This document shows, in pieces, positions 9,230 through 20,655 of a DNA stretch of 64,000 nt. How positions within the stretch are numbered: the first letter of the stretch is position 1; each line of letters opens with the position of its first letter. A program made the translations under genes and the position numbers. A model generated the notes under the pieces. That model was not told the origin of the DNA, ran no database searches, and was given only the letters and a program-made list of their open reading frames with translations. Source of the stretch: Hymenoscyphus infarciens (lineage: Eukaryota; Ascomycota; Leotiomycetes; Helotiales; Helotiaceae); assembly GCA_001414345.1 (NCBI GenBank), contig LLCB01000256.1, positions 1 through 64,000 of the forward strand, written 5' to 3'.

Positions 9230-11016
9230 CTTTCTTACTCTTAATCAAAACCTTCATCTTATTAAGTATATAAAAAATCTTTTTACTTCTAATATAACGA
9301 TTCAGACTTTTAATATCTTAATAACTAGTCTCTTATACTAAAATCTATTTCTAGTATTTACTAAAGAAATACTTAATTTACTTATAGAAGTCTTTCTATA
9401 AATACTTATAAAATATCTACTTAGAGTCTATTTAGCTCGTATATATCTAGGATATATACTACTAAAAATCATAAGATATTATATCTATATATATACTAGT
9501 ATTTAGTATATATATTTAAAAGTAATATAAATCTCGTATTTAATCTCGTATATCTTAGTATATATATAAATAGAATATATACTACTAAAAAAAGATTTAG
9601 ACCTCTAGAGATATAAATCTCTAAGAGTCTATTTAGCTCGTATAAATTAGTTAAATATATATATAGATTTTTAACGAGATATTCTAAATATTAAGCTTAT
9701 ATAAGTTAGTATATATTATTACTTATTTCTTAATATATAAAGTAATTATTTACCTCGTAGTATATATATTAGTATATATATTTTAAGTTTATAACCTAGT
9801 ACTATGAAACTAGTAGATAAGAAGAGATATATAAGAACTTTTAAAGATTTATACTATAAGCTAAAGGATTACTTAATATAGTAAGAAATGATTAATAATA
9901 TATACTAACTTATATAAGATTTCTATTTAAAATATCTTATTAGATATTTATAGATATATTTAAATAATTCATACTAGCTAAGCTCTTAGTTAAGTCTATA
10001 TCTTTTAAAATTCTTAAAAAAAATTTAAAGCTAAGTTTTTTTTTTATATTTTATAGTTTTTTTAGTTTATATTAAGAATAATAAAGCCTCTATTTGAAAA
10101 TCTACTTTTTTATAATAGTAAAAGTTAAATAAGAGTTATCTATCTATAAACTTTTGTTTTAAATTACTCTTAAATTACTTATATTATTATTATTCTTAGA
10201 AATTACTACTTTTTACTCTATTCTATTTTACTATAGAGTAATACGCTAAATCTAGACTCTCTTCTATAGGAAATTTAGAGTAGAATTAGAGCTATTTAGA
10301 TATTACTCTTTCTTCTAATCGCTAATATAAAGAGAGTCTTATAATATACTAAGTAACTGAATAGTACTAAAGCTATTATTATAAGCTCTTAGACTAGTAT
10401 TACTAGTAGTATTATTATAGTAAAATACTATAGTATTTTTTCAAAAAAAAATTTAAAAATTATAATAATACTAATTATATACTATTTAATAACTCGTATC
10501 CTAAAACCTAAAATAAAGTTATTTCTACTTTTATTAAAATAAGCTATATATAAAGATTTTAAGACTATTTTAGAAGCTATTATTATAATTCTTTTTTTAA
10601 AGTACTTTATTTAATTAGCTCTATAAATCTAGTTATTTAGATATCTACTTTTTACTTTATATATTATATTATTTAATTCTAAAGTATAAGACTAAAAATA
10701 AGTAGATTTAAAATCTAAGATAAAATATACTAAAAAGCTTAAATCTAATAAACTTAGTAATACTATAGTATTATTATAATAGTAATTAAAATACTAATAC
10801 TATTAATAGTAATACGATTAAATATTATTAGAATTATATAGTGTAAATAGTATATATTAAACTCTATTTTCAATCTTATAGTAGTATAATATCTTAGATA
10901 TAAATAGTAATACTATCTTAGACGCTCTAGCTAAACCTAACCTACTTTAATACTATTAGCTAAATAAAGATAAAGTAGAGATAAAAAGAATTAGTAATTA
11001 TATAAGTTATATATGT
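9230..11016. repeat. AT-rich RIP-mutated block, family not recognised
   Basis: Dense TA dinucleotides and no usable frames. The phrase 'agagtctatttagctcgta' occurs near 9422 and again near 9625, suggesting a roughly 200 bp internal duplication. No LTR pair, reverse transcriptase or transposase motif could be read. The block ends sharply at 11016-11017, where sequence beginning tgtcgggtttcc resumes balanced composition. That edge could be an LTR terminus, but I found no partner. Confidence 0.5.
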
Positions 11017-12211
11017 CGGGTTTCCTAAAAGAGCGGCCGTGGAACTGAGAACTAAACTAAAAAGAGCGCTGTCACGAGAAGGCACGTGTGGCAAGCTTAA
11101 CGTAGGTAGGGTCTGGTGACTTCTTCCCTACGCAGTTATAAAAAGCATCTCACAGTCAATTCTCAACTAAACTATCTAAAAGTGGACTGGTTCCAGCGTG
11201 GTATTCACGTAGTATTCACGTGGTATCAACCCTCAACTGGCAGGATCGTGATCTCTGCTTAAAACATTTCCCCTCCTTGAGCTTCTTCGCCTTTACCAAA
11301 TTCATTTTCCACCACTCATAGTTATTAGCACGGCACTGAAAGAAGACGACTCGATCATACCAACGATCTCCGGGTCGCGATGCCATTTGAAGTTATTGCT
11401 GATGTGCAGCGCCTTACGCCACGCAGCTCGTCTGCCTCGATTCGTTGAATGAGGCCTGTATGGTGCGACGTCGGGCAAGCGATGAATAAACAATTACTCT
11501 CCTTTTTCCTACCTTGTCCGCATCGCCATCGCATGTTTCCCAGCAGTTCATTGTCTTTTTCCCGTGTACAATGAAGCAATTTTTTCGCTCAAATATTGTC
11601 TTTAGAATATCTATGGTTGATGGTTGATATATGTCGTGCATATGTTTTACAATCACCCATTTATCCCCGCGACTTGGGAAGAACATTCCCTGAACCTCTA
11701 TACCGGAAGTACCGGGGGCTCGGTAATCAAAATTCAGGCCACGAGTTTTTCATGATCCCTCACCGTTATATGCATGATGTACCGGTTTCTATAAACTCCA
11801 GTGGAGGCTGACTGGCTGCATCCCGACTGGTCCTTCCCTTGTTTTCTCATGTCAGCCTCCTTGACACGCTGGGCCAACCAGTTATCATGATTGGATACTC
11901 TATAGAACTCTTACCTACCTCGTGCCTTGTATTACCCATCCTTCTCTGCTTTGAAGAACTGTTTTTACTTGGCGTGGCATCTCTCGGGCGTGGACTTGAT
12001 AATCACAATCTCGAGGACCTCGTGTTTCCCCATCAGCAAATGCAACCACCAATTGCATGGAAAATATTCAGCGTCCTCGTTTACTCCCCTTTGGACGAAT
12101 CTGATAGGCAACACGTCTTGGCAGGTTGAAGTGTGGACTATAAGAAGATGTCAATATCTTGATTTATCGTCTTTTTGAGAGACAACCCACAGCATTCTTT
12201 TAAAGTTCACG
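11017..12211 (+). promoter_or_regulatory. Long upstream region of the tyrosinase pseudogene
   Basis: Balanced composition, 1.2 kb, with no supportable gene; open frames here are short and do not resemble proteins. A tataaaaag element lies at about 11139 with duplicated 'gtattcacgt' phrases at about 11201-11222. A tataagaag element at about 12138 is about 70 bp upstream of the tyrosinase ATG and is the best TATA candidate for it. Confidence 0.4.
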
Positions 12212-14336
12212 ATGTTATTTTCTAAACTTTCACCTTCCACCTTGGCTGTGGCCACCACGATCTTTCTCGATATTGCTTTTGCAAAATACCCCATCACTGG
12301 TAAGCACCTTCTTTGCATGCAACAACTCAAACTTACTATTGCAAAGGTGTACATACTGGAGTTGATGCTACTACCGGTTACAGACCTCCACGTAGGGATA
12401 TAAATGAATTGGCCTTGGATACACCGCAATTGTATGAACACCATTTTTGGTCCACTCAGTTCTGACGCTGACCTTTTAGTTCCTTGTATATACAAGCCTT
12501 AAACGCCATGATGAACATTGATGAACACGACTTGACTTCATACTTTCAAATTGGAGGCACGCATATTTCGGCTTCATAATAAGTATAAGCTAAACTTTGT
12601 AGGCATTCATGGTAGGCCATTCATCGCCTGGGACGATGTGAATCCAGCAACCCCAGAGGAGGGTATTCCAATTGGGTACTGCACTCACGGCAATATTCTT
12701 TTCGGTACTTGGCATCGACCATACCTTGCTCTCCTTGAGGTAAGGATGAAAATATAAATGCTATTATATGGAGTCTAACAGTTTAACAGCAAGTCATGGC
12801 TGAACATGCCCAGACAGTTGCCAAGACCTACAATTCTGCAACCTTCTAAACCGCCGCAGATAATTTGCGAATGCCATTCTGGGACTGGGCTGTTCCAAAT
12901 AGTCGATTCCCCGAAATAATGAAGACGCCAACTGGTAAGCGAAAACCACCCCCCTACGATTAAATTATGTCACAAAAAAGACCACGAGCTAAGTCTCACA
13001 CTAGTTGAAATAACCACACCAACTGGAGTTACAAATGTCACCAACCTCCTTTACAACTACAAGTTTCTCAGAACCAGAAGAATGGTTCCCCACAACCGAA
13101 GGAGCTGGCGATGCATCGCTCGGGTCTAAACCATGGACACTGAGAAATCCAGACTCGAATGATGTCCAACGCGATCAATTAACTGATCAAATTCTGGCCG
13201 AAGATGGTTCTTTTCTTACCTCTGCAGTTGTGAGATCTTCACGCAAATACTTAATTTATGTGGATCAATGCTGATGTTTCAAAGTGGGACGTATTTTCTC
13301 AGACGAAGGATTTCAATAGCATGTCGACCAACGGAAATGGTGGGTATGTAACTTTTTCTCTCTCAATTTCTCCTAGACTAAAGGAAAGCGCTAATATGGT
13401 TTTTAGTCCTACTTTTGAAAATCCCCACGGGACTATTCACGGTTTTGTAGGAGGTAATGGGCACATGACTTCAATCTCCTTTTCTGGGTTTGAACCAACC
13501 TTGTAAGTCACCCTCACACGATACATTCCGAAATTCTACTTGAGTCATATCTAACACAACACAGCTGGCTCCACCATGCCAATGTTGACCGTCAAGTCGC
13601 AATGTGGCAATCCATATATCCAGAGGCTTGGTTAACTCCCGAGAAGTCCCCTGGTGGGACTTGGACTGTCTATCCTAATACGATAGTCGATGAGACAACT
13701 CCATTGACCCCATTTACCACTGGTGACGGCTCAACACCGTATACATCAATCACCGCTAGATATACCAAATCCTTCGGCTACACATACCCAGACGTCAAAG
13801 ACTGGCTTTTCACAAATCCAACAGCCCTTGCTGCTAATGTCACTACCAGAGTTAACCAACTTTACAACCCAGACGGTGCCCTTGGTCCCTTTGGCGGCGC
13901 AACTGCCAGCAAAAGAGCTATGCGCTTCCCATCAGGTGTTCTTGACAAGAGAGACGAGACCCGTGCATGGAGTGTTTCTGTCAAGGTTCCAAATGCAGCG
14001 GTCGACCAAGCTTTTTCCGTCAAGATATCTGCAGGCGATATTCATGTTGGAAGATTGAGCATTCTTTCGATCCCGAATAAGGTTGAACTTGATGCTGGAA
14101 CCAACAAAGTTACACATGGCCAGTTCACGCTCGTAAAGGCACTACGAGGTATTGATCCTTCTGATATCTCGGCTGTTATCGCGCATTTGAAGGGGAACTT
14201 GAAATGGTCGGTCGTGAAGTTTGATGGAACTGTTGTTGAGGATGTCAAGGGTTTGGAAATCGAAGTTGCTGACGAGGTTGTGAAGAAGGCTGATGATATT
14301 TCCAAGTTCCCTATTTATCCCGAGGTTTTGGCCTAG
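12212..14336 (+). pseudogene. Tyrosinase (type 3 copper polyphenol oxidase), inactivated
   Basis: The readable exons are 12212-12299, 12347-12431, 12480-12556, 12603-12739, 12790-about 12934, about 13006-13343, 13407-13502 and 13565-14336. The N-terminus resembles a signal peptide (MLFSKLSPSTLAVATTIF...AFA). CuA ligands are visible in IHGRPF and CTHGNILFGTWHRPY, and CuB ligands in ENPHGTIHG and WLHHANVDR. A C-terminal domain follows. The family oxidises phenols to quinones, usually for melanin or related products. The gene is broken: an in-frame TAA at 12847-12849 interrupts TYNSATF...TAADN, and the frame shifts near 13055-13065 and again near 13245-13260. The third intron (12557-12602) has a GC donor rather than GT. 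The stop fits a C-to-T change in a Gln codon. The other lesions are indels, so RIP alone does not explain them. RIP-mutated repeats lie on both sides. Confidence 0.9.
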
Positions 14337-14702
14337 GTCGAATTTTTTCATGTTCGTGCTAATTGTAATCAATGGATGGTTAGTATCACACTTCAAGTTC
14401 ACTGGACACTCATATGAAAGTCAAGAATATAATCAAACATTAAAAGCTATGTTAGACTAATAATTAACTGTGACGGTGTTTCGTGGAAACTAGGATCCTC
14501 GACAGTTTGCAACGACGGAAGTGAACTTGGTAGAAGGAAGTTTGCGACTCATTGGAAGCCTAGGATGTTCTCGTTATGATGGAAGCAATGGTAGTTAGAG
14601 TGGTGTTAGGAACTGGAATCGTGAAACTACTCTCTTAGAATCCAGCAGGAGTTGATAAGTCGACTCCACTTAATAAATTAGAAATGGACTCCTTGACTTC
14701 TA
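14337..14702. other. Intergenic region before repeat copy B
   Basis: The tyrosinase 3' flank. No genes or structured elements are recognised. Confidence 0.35.
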
Positions 14703-15855
14703 TGTATAAATCTCTTGAAATAAGTAATAAATCTCTTCTAAACTAAGTAAAGAAAAATCTTAAAACGCTAGTAGATAAATTACTATACCTGTATATCTCT
14801 ATAACTCTATACCTCTATACCTCTAGTCTTAACTCTCGCTCTAGTTATAGAACGTAATCAACTCTTTCTTTAGCTATAATAGTAGTTTAAAGAGTATTCA
14901 AGTAATCTTAGTAGTAAGAAAGAAGTATTATACTATTAAAATAAGACTTAAGTTAATTATAAGAAAGAAGGAGAATTATATATATTATATTAGAAATAGT
15001 CTATTAAAGTTTTAGTATATTAAATAAAGGAGTAAATAAAGTAAATAAAGTAGATATTATAGTATTTAGAGACTTCTTTATAACTAAACATAGCCTAAGT
15101 CACGTTTTCTTATATAAGTAACTAAAGTATAATTAATTTTACTTAAGATTAGAATTACTAGTAGTCTACTATATAGTAAGTAGAAAGCTTTATAGAATAT
15201 AACTAACTTAACTATAATAGTAGAAATAATACTTAGTAATACTATTAATATATTAAGAATTATCTTTTCTTTAAAGTTTATAAAAAGGTATTAAAATTCT
15301 ATTGTTATTAAATATTCCTTTATAAATTAGAAGGCTTTTATTAATTTATATTAGAGATGTTCTTTTAAGTTAAGAATGTTAATAAAAGATATTATTTCTT
15401 AATAATAACTATTTTAGTAAACTTTCTAGGCTTTAAGATATATACTATATACTATATAAAAGAGTTATTTAGAAGTATTCTAGAGTCTAAAAAAGCGCTT
15501 TAATAGAAAGTATATACTAGATTATATAGACTCTAAGAATAGCTTAATTCTATTTATATATAATAGTACTATTTAGAAAGATTTAAAGCTAAACTATAAT
15601 TAGAGAATACTTTAATATTAAAGTTTAGTTAAGTATATATATATAGAAGAGATATTAGAGATATAGCAAAGACGTAGAGAGTGTTAGAGTTATAGTTCTT
15701 TAAGTAAAGTTTAAAGCTATTCGCGATTCTATAAGAAATAGTATCTAGAGTTATATATAATAGAAGATAAGATTAGACTTACGTCTAATTAGGTTTAGAA
15801 GCTATGACTTTTAGCATAGAGCTCTTTAGCGAGGACTAGCACTTTAATCTAGAAA
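14703..15855 (+). repeat. Dispersed RIP-mutated repeat, copy B
   Basis: Direct-orientation partner of 306-1500. Shared landmarks include the 'taataaatc' start region, 'ttagtagtctactatata' -like text near 15158-15178, and 'cgaggactagcac' near 15829. It is more AT-rich than copy A, consistent with heavier RIP. A and B flank the 13 kb island that holds the housekeeping genes and both pseudogenes. Confidence 0.75.
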
Positions 15856-16330
15856 TCTCTAAATTGCTACCTTAAGTTAGAACAACGTGAAGTAGCCTTA
15901 TTTATCACCGCTTTGGAATTCCAACTTATGAAAACCTCTAAGTAGGCTTCGAAACCATTTGATATAACAGTGATTCTCTATGTATCTCGTGTCTCGTATA
16001 ATAAAGTAGGAGAGTGCCGAAGAGAAAAGATCGACGCGCTTACGCCACGTGTAAACTATTGGTTGCAACAAAATGAATTCATTCAAGGAATATAATCAAA
16101 ATATTCCAAGACAATTAACTATAAGTCTCGAACTCAAGTATTGACATCTAGCCCGACTCGCAACAGTAAAAGACTTGTTCCCCAATCCCGAACACATAAA
16201 AGCCGTCGAATAAAGAGGCGTCAGTCGTATCCTACACCGCCAGTCACTCTCAATCGACTTTCCCAGTACCACTTTTCATGAGGAGTACAAGCAAGTTTCA
16301 TAACAATCTGCCAATATGTACGAGATGCCT
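15856..16330. other. Intergenic region downstream of the MFS gene
   Basis: Balanced to moderately AT-rich sequence containing the presumed 3' UTR of the minus-strand transporter. No gene is supported. Confidence 0.35.
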
Positions 16331-18273
16331 TCATTCTATTTCCTCCAGGGTTTCTTCCCTCCCTTTTAGTCCAAAGTCATGAACAAAGAATGTCGAGATG
16401 AACAACACCACCGCAAGTACAGCAAAAGACGTGAAAACACCATGTATACCCTTAATATATACTTTCGAAATCAACTCCCTATCCTCAAGCGAGAGATTCG
16501 ACTTCGACAACCCCGCAAACGAAGAGGTCATTTCCGATATGAATTCTGGACTAAAGCGGTGCTGTAATCCATTTTGGAGAATTGTGTTAAGAATCGCTCC
16601 AGATACTTCAGAACAGCTCAAGTCAGTAAGTGAAACCTCGTGCTTGTGTTTGGCTGCTAAACAAGTCCCACTTACCAGTGATTCCAGTAGCGGCCCCGAT
16701 GTCGCGCAGAAAATTCCTGACACTGGTGATACCAGCACGATCAAGTTTTTCCGACCCCGCAAGTAAACCAACAAGAACTACAAAGATCAGACATTATTTA
16801 AAATGGGATAAGAAGAGAAAATGATATCTCACCAGGCTGAAGCGAAACTCCAACTCCTATTCCCTCGAATATTCCAAAAGTCAATATCGTCCATAACGGA
16901 GTGGTTTGGCCGTAAGTAAACTTTGCGCCTGCGCCAATGGCCCAAAGTGCTGTTCCGACCGCGATGACAGAAACATAGCGACCTAAACGCGAAATAATAA
17001 TACCACTAAGCCCCGACGTAATGCCTGCGACGTATCAGCACAGTACTTCTCGGGTTGGTGGAAATGAAGGATAAAAGAGCACCCAAACCCCTCAAATATC
17101 CGGACTTGGGAGAAGAAAAAGGGTGATTACCATGCGCGATAACCAATGGAAGAATGAATAGTCCGGCCATCGTTGGACTCCACCCCCTGACGGCTTGAAG
17201 ATACAACGGAATGTAGAAAAGGTTCCCCCAAAATAGCCAACCGATGAGTAAGTTCATAGCAAGAAGGATATTGGTTGAACGTCCATATTGAAGAAGGCGC
17301 CCTATAATTCAACCTTAGCTTCAAAACTAATTTCTGGTGGCATTGTAAAGTACTCGGCACGATAGGGAACTTGACGACGTAAAGTTCCAGAGCAACGAAG
17401 CCGCAGAAAAGCAGACAACCCGAAACAAGCATTATAATATGAACAGGTGATTTCCAAACATTTGGGGTACCGCCTCTTGAAAGCGGAATCTGTACAACTC
17501 AAGTTAGCTTTTCGCTGAAAAAAGATGTAACAATGGAAACCCACCAAGATCAAAACAATGGCAGTCATGCTAGTGGCAACACCCAACCAATCGACCATTT
17601 TTATCTTCTTCCAAACATTCTCAGGGGTGGTAGACTGCGGAAGTACTAGCCATAGGTGTGCTACCGCAAGCGCTGTTATTGGGCAAATGAACCAAAACGC
17701 CCATCTCCAAGAGGTATTTTGTGTTAAAGCACCCCCAACCACAGGACCAAGTCCATTTCCGAACGCAACGGCCATTCCCATTATGCCAAAGTAATAGCCC
17801 CTCTGTTCCAACGCAGTGATATCTGAAATCGTAATCTGAACAAGTCCGTTGAGAGCCCCAGCTCCGAACCCACTAAACGCTCGTGTGATGTATAACTCTG
17901 TTGGGGTTTGGGAGAAGCCTGAGAGCAAGTTTCCTAGTCCCATGATGAGCAAAGCCGTGATAAGACATGGCTTTCGGCCGAATATATCCGAGAAGCGACC
18001 GTTGATGAGTTGAATGCTAGTACTTGTCATGAGAAAACTGGCCCCAATCCAAGAGGTCGATGAACCAGTCTTCAAGCCGGAGGCTATTGCTGGAATGGAG
18101 GTCGTCACAGCAGTTTGGTCGAGAAATGAAGTAAAGTGTACAAGTGCGAGAGCTGGAAAGACGATAAGAAGCCTTCGACGCGGCAATATATGTGACTGGT
18201 AATCATTTTGAGAATTCAGCAAAGGTGTGGTTTCGTTCGTGGCGTGTTTATCTGCAGAACTCGAACTTGCCAT
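16331..18273 (-). CDS. MFS drug:H+ antiporter-like transporter (DHA2-type)
   Basis: Six exons on the minus strand, 18273-17545, 17489-17354, 17301-17131, 17024-16833, 16777-16676 and 16605-16331, splice in frame to 534 aa. Introns are 52-106 bp. It is a plasma- or vacuolar-membrane proton-coupled exporter by family. Visible features are the cytosolic N-terminus with ETTPLLNSQ, the first helix with SFLDQTAVTTSIPAIASGL, the MFS loop signature GRFSDIFGRKP, FSGFGAGALNGLVQITISD, and the antiporter-type GNGLGPVVGGAL motif. Later helices include WGNLFYIPLYLQAVRGWSPT, a central segment diagnostic of 14-helix fungal exporters, and a final helix FTSFAVLAVVLFISTFF. No internal stops were seen in the spliced product. 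Its start lies 524 bp from the stop of the TauD-like gene in the same orientation. Substrate cannot be told from sequence. Confidence 0.92.
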
Positions 18274-18796
18274 AATTGAAAACCCGACAAGGGTGAAAAA
18301 GAGTGGAAAAAAGCGAGAAGGAAAACATGGAAAAGAAAAAGAGAAACAAGCCGAGCGAGCTTACTACATGAGTTAAATTTACACGACCAAGAGAACCGAC
18401 TGTCCTTGTGGCTTCGAAGCACACGGAGTTTGAAAAATCTCATGGCTCCAGCCGGATCCTCATTTCCATTCCGTTCTTTCTTGGTACGGCCGATCTATCC
18501 CGCAAGAGACCCCATTCGAAGTTTCTCGCGAAGGGGTTACACCTCGTGAAACAGGAGAGTGTACGTGGCGCTAATTCGGTGCTGATCGACAGCTTGTGAT
18601 GTGGCGGAATGATTTCATGAGCACCAGAAAAATAAGTTCAGACGAGCTAATGACACCTATAAGCTACTTGAAAATCGATAACAAAACTCATCACTAGAAT
18701 ATCTTAAAGTAAAATCATGAATGCGATTTTTATTTGACCGTAATATTAACCTTCTCCCACAACAAAAATGGCCCCCCTGCATATAATTGAAGGCCC
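18274..18796. promoter_or_regulatory. Upstream region of the MFS gene
   Basis: About 520 bp between the TauD-like stop and the MFS start, both on the minus strand. It should hold the MFS promoter and the upstream gene's 3' UTR. No distinct motif is recognised. Confidence 0.4.
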
Positions 18797-19813
18797 TCAA
18801 GCATTCGTGAGAGAGGAAGCTGGTTTTGACCCGGACATAGCCGTAAAGAGTGAGGCATCCCATCTCACTCTTCTGAGGTGGCGTTCCGGGTCTATTACTT
18901 CACTATTCCCGTTGTTAGTGAACCCTGATGGAGCGACGAGCTGAGTGATTGGAAATGCATACTTTCTTGCGTGTAACCACCTCCTATTGTCTATTAAAAC
19001 AACTGAGCCCTTTGGTAATCTTTCCGGGGTCAATTGGACTATCTCGGCTTTAACTTCAGAACTATGAAGGATATACTTGAACTCGTTCAAAGCCGATTCG
19101 GCAGCTCCAGTCAAGGGGATAATAATGTCTTCTCGGAAACGCAAACGAGCAGATGTTGCGCCAGTTTTTACATTGCCGATGTCTAGGAGACTGCCGACAA
19201 TTTGCCTTTCATCGCTCTTCTTTATAAATTCTGGTGGGACTTTGATCGCGAATTCGGGTCTCGAAAGGGTTGCTAGGGCTGGGGAAGACAGATATTTGAC
19301 GACTTTGTCGACCTGAAGCACAGACGTAGTGCCGCCATTGTATCGATCATGCTGCAGAACATGCAGCGCAAAGAACCTTGGTGGGAATTTTTCGTAACTG
19401 CAGTCCGTATGCCAGGGAAACTCTTCCATCGTCTCAGAGCGAGCTTGGTGTGAAGAAGGGGATGATGGGGCTTCTGATTTTGCCGTCGAAGAGTTTGGGC
19501 GGACATCCCAAAACCACCCTCTTGACGCACTGTGATCAATTGGAAGGCCATGGCCGTGGTGTTGGTGTAATTTGCGAATCAATTTCTCGAGGTATTCGCT
19601 TTTGTCGTCGGAGAAGCCCAGGCGAATCTTCACAATTCCATTCTCGGCCAACCTTGATTGGATGCATCTGACGTGTGTAGTCATATTGGAAAAGCTCAAA
19701 GCTGGAGCTTCGATGGAAGAAATTTGGGAAAAGTCCCGAGTATGGCGGGTCGCTTTGACTGTCAGAAAGGGTATGTTATCATGGTATCTGGGTGATTTAG
19801 GTCTTCGGTACAC
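18797..19813 (-). CDS. TauD/clavaminate synthase-like Fe(II)/2-oxoglutarate dioxygenase
   Basis: A single exon encodes 338 aa. The facial-triad HxD is in FPWHTDCSYE (His135, Asp137), and the distal His is in LIDNRRWLHARK (His281), two residues before the Arg that normally binds the 2-oxoglutarate carboxylate (Arg283). The family couples 2-oxoglutarate decarboxylation to hydroxylation or desaturation of small molecules; the substrate is unknown. The first 43 residues precede a second Met (MTTHVRC) and are basic and poorly conserved-looking, so the start at about 19685 is an alternative. An S/P-rich insertion sits at about 108-126. The gene is tandem with and upstream of the MFS exporter, a common arrangement in secondary-metabolite or nutrient-scavenging loci; that link is inference. 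Confidence 0.88.
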   Translation of the reverse strand: MYRRPKSPRYHDNIPFLTVKATRHTRDFSQISSIEAPALSFSNMTTHVRCIQSRLAENGIVKIRLGFSDDKSEYLEKLIRKLHQHHGHGLPIDHSASRGWFWDVRPNSSTAKSEAPSSPSSHQARSETMEEFPWHTDCSYEKFPPRFFALHVLQHDRYNGGTTSVLQVDKVVKYLSSPALATLSRPEFAIKVPPEFIKKSDERQIVGSLLDIGNVKTGATSARLRFREDIIIPLTGAAESALNEFKYILHSSEVKAEIVQLTPERLPKGSVVLIDNRRWLHARKYAFPITQLVAPSGFTNNGNSEVIDPERHLRRVRWDASLFTAMSGSKPASSLTNA

Positions 19814-20497
19814 CTACATAATGCATGAGTACATCGGTTGAATCCTTTCAGTTTCGTTGTCTGAAATGCTTTCGCTCGTAGCATAGTTGCGCTGATATGC
19901 TATGGTGCTGGGGAGAAAATTATCTGTGGACAGTATTTGAGTGGTACTGTAGATGTTAAGGGAGTTGTCGGTGGACAGAGCAACAAGGAAACCACGATGA
20001 ACTCTATGTAATGTGAAGAAAGGGCCTGGCGAAGATCAATAGCCAATATAGGACTAGATGTTTGGGGCTGTTGACATATTGTGCTTCAAAATCTACCCAT
20101 ATGGATGGAGAAGAATCAGGAAACAATTCAAACCTTCAGTTCAACACTTCGTGTTTCTCACCATGGCATAGACCAGGGAAGCTTGATGGTTCCATAAGTT
20201 GTTGAAATTGGCTTCCCGTACACTGCTGTGTGATCTTAGGCCCGATGCTGTATTTTCGAAAAGATAAATGTTTTGATGTTGTGTATCCTTGATTTCATGC
20301 CTCGGCTCTGGTTTTGGTTCATAAGCGGCTTCTCAGGTCGGACTCACTTCTGACTAAGTCTTCCTTATGGCACAAAAATTGTCACGTCTAACTAGAATTT
20401 TAATGAAACATCATTTCTAGTGTTTTCTTAAGATGTGTTTTATGTAGAGAGTGGATAGTGGAGACGTATCTTAAGCACGTGAACTCAGGGCCCCCTT
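19814..20497. other. Intergenic region between the TauD-like gene and the gypsy element
   Basis: Contains the presumed promoter of the dioxygenase gene. No other gene is supported. Balanced composition stops abruptly at about 20495, at the edge of the 3' LTR. Confidence 0.4.
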
Positions 20498-20655
20498 ATA
20501 TAGCAGTGGCCTAGTATCCGGAGATGGGGGTTAAAGTATTATATTATATGGTGACGATAAAAGAGGAGACTAGCTATAAGAGGCCTTAAACATCTAAGTA
20601 TAGGTAAAGTGAATTGTCGGGCTAGATAAGCGCTAAAGCGATTATCGCTTTAATA
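20498..20655 (-). repeat. 3' LTR of the gypsy element
   Basis: Aligns over about 158-160 bp with 37322-37479. Both copies share ttaaagtattatattatat and end in gcgctaaagcgattatcgc followed by a TAACA-type terminus (taata here). Differences are nearly all transitions. Confidence 0.85.

Noticed and set aside
11017..11280. Solo LTR starting tgtcgggtttcc
   Set aside because: The edge with the AT-rich block is sharp and a 'tggtatca' phrase follows at about 11220, but no partner LTR, target duplication or polypurine tract was found.
11302..11811. Several overlapping open frames of 63-90 aa on both strands
   Set aside because: Mutually overlapping, no recognisable motif; more likely the upstream region of the tyrosinase gene.
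20498..20655. Taking the 20496-20655 / 37320-37479 repeats as LTRs of an element that includes the LINE as its own coding region
   Set aside because: The central segment has opposite coding strand, a taa tail and its own 13 bp target duplication, so it is a later insertion.
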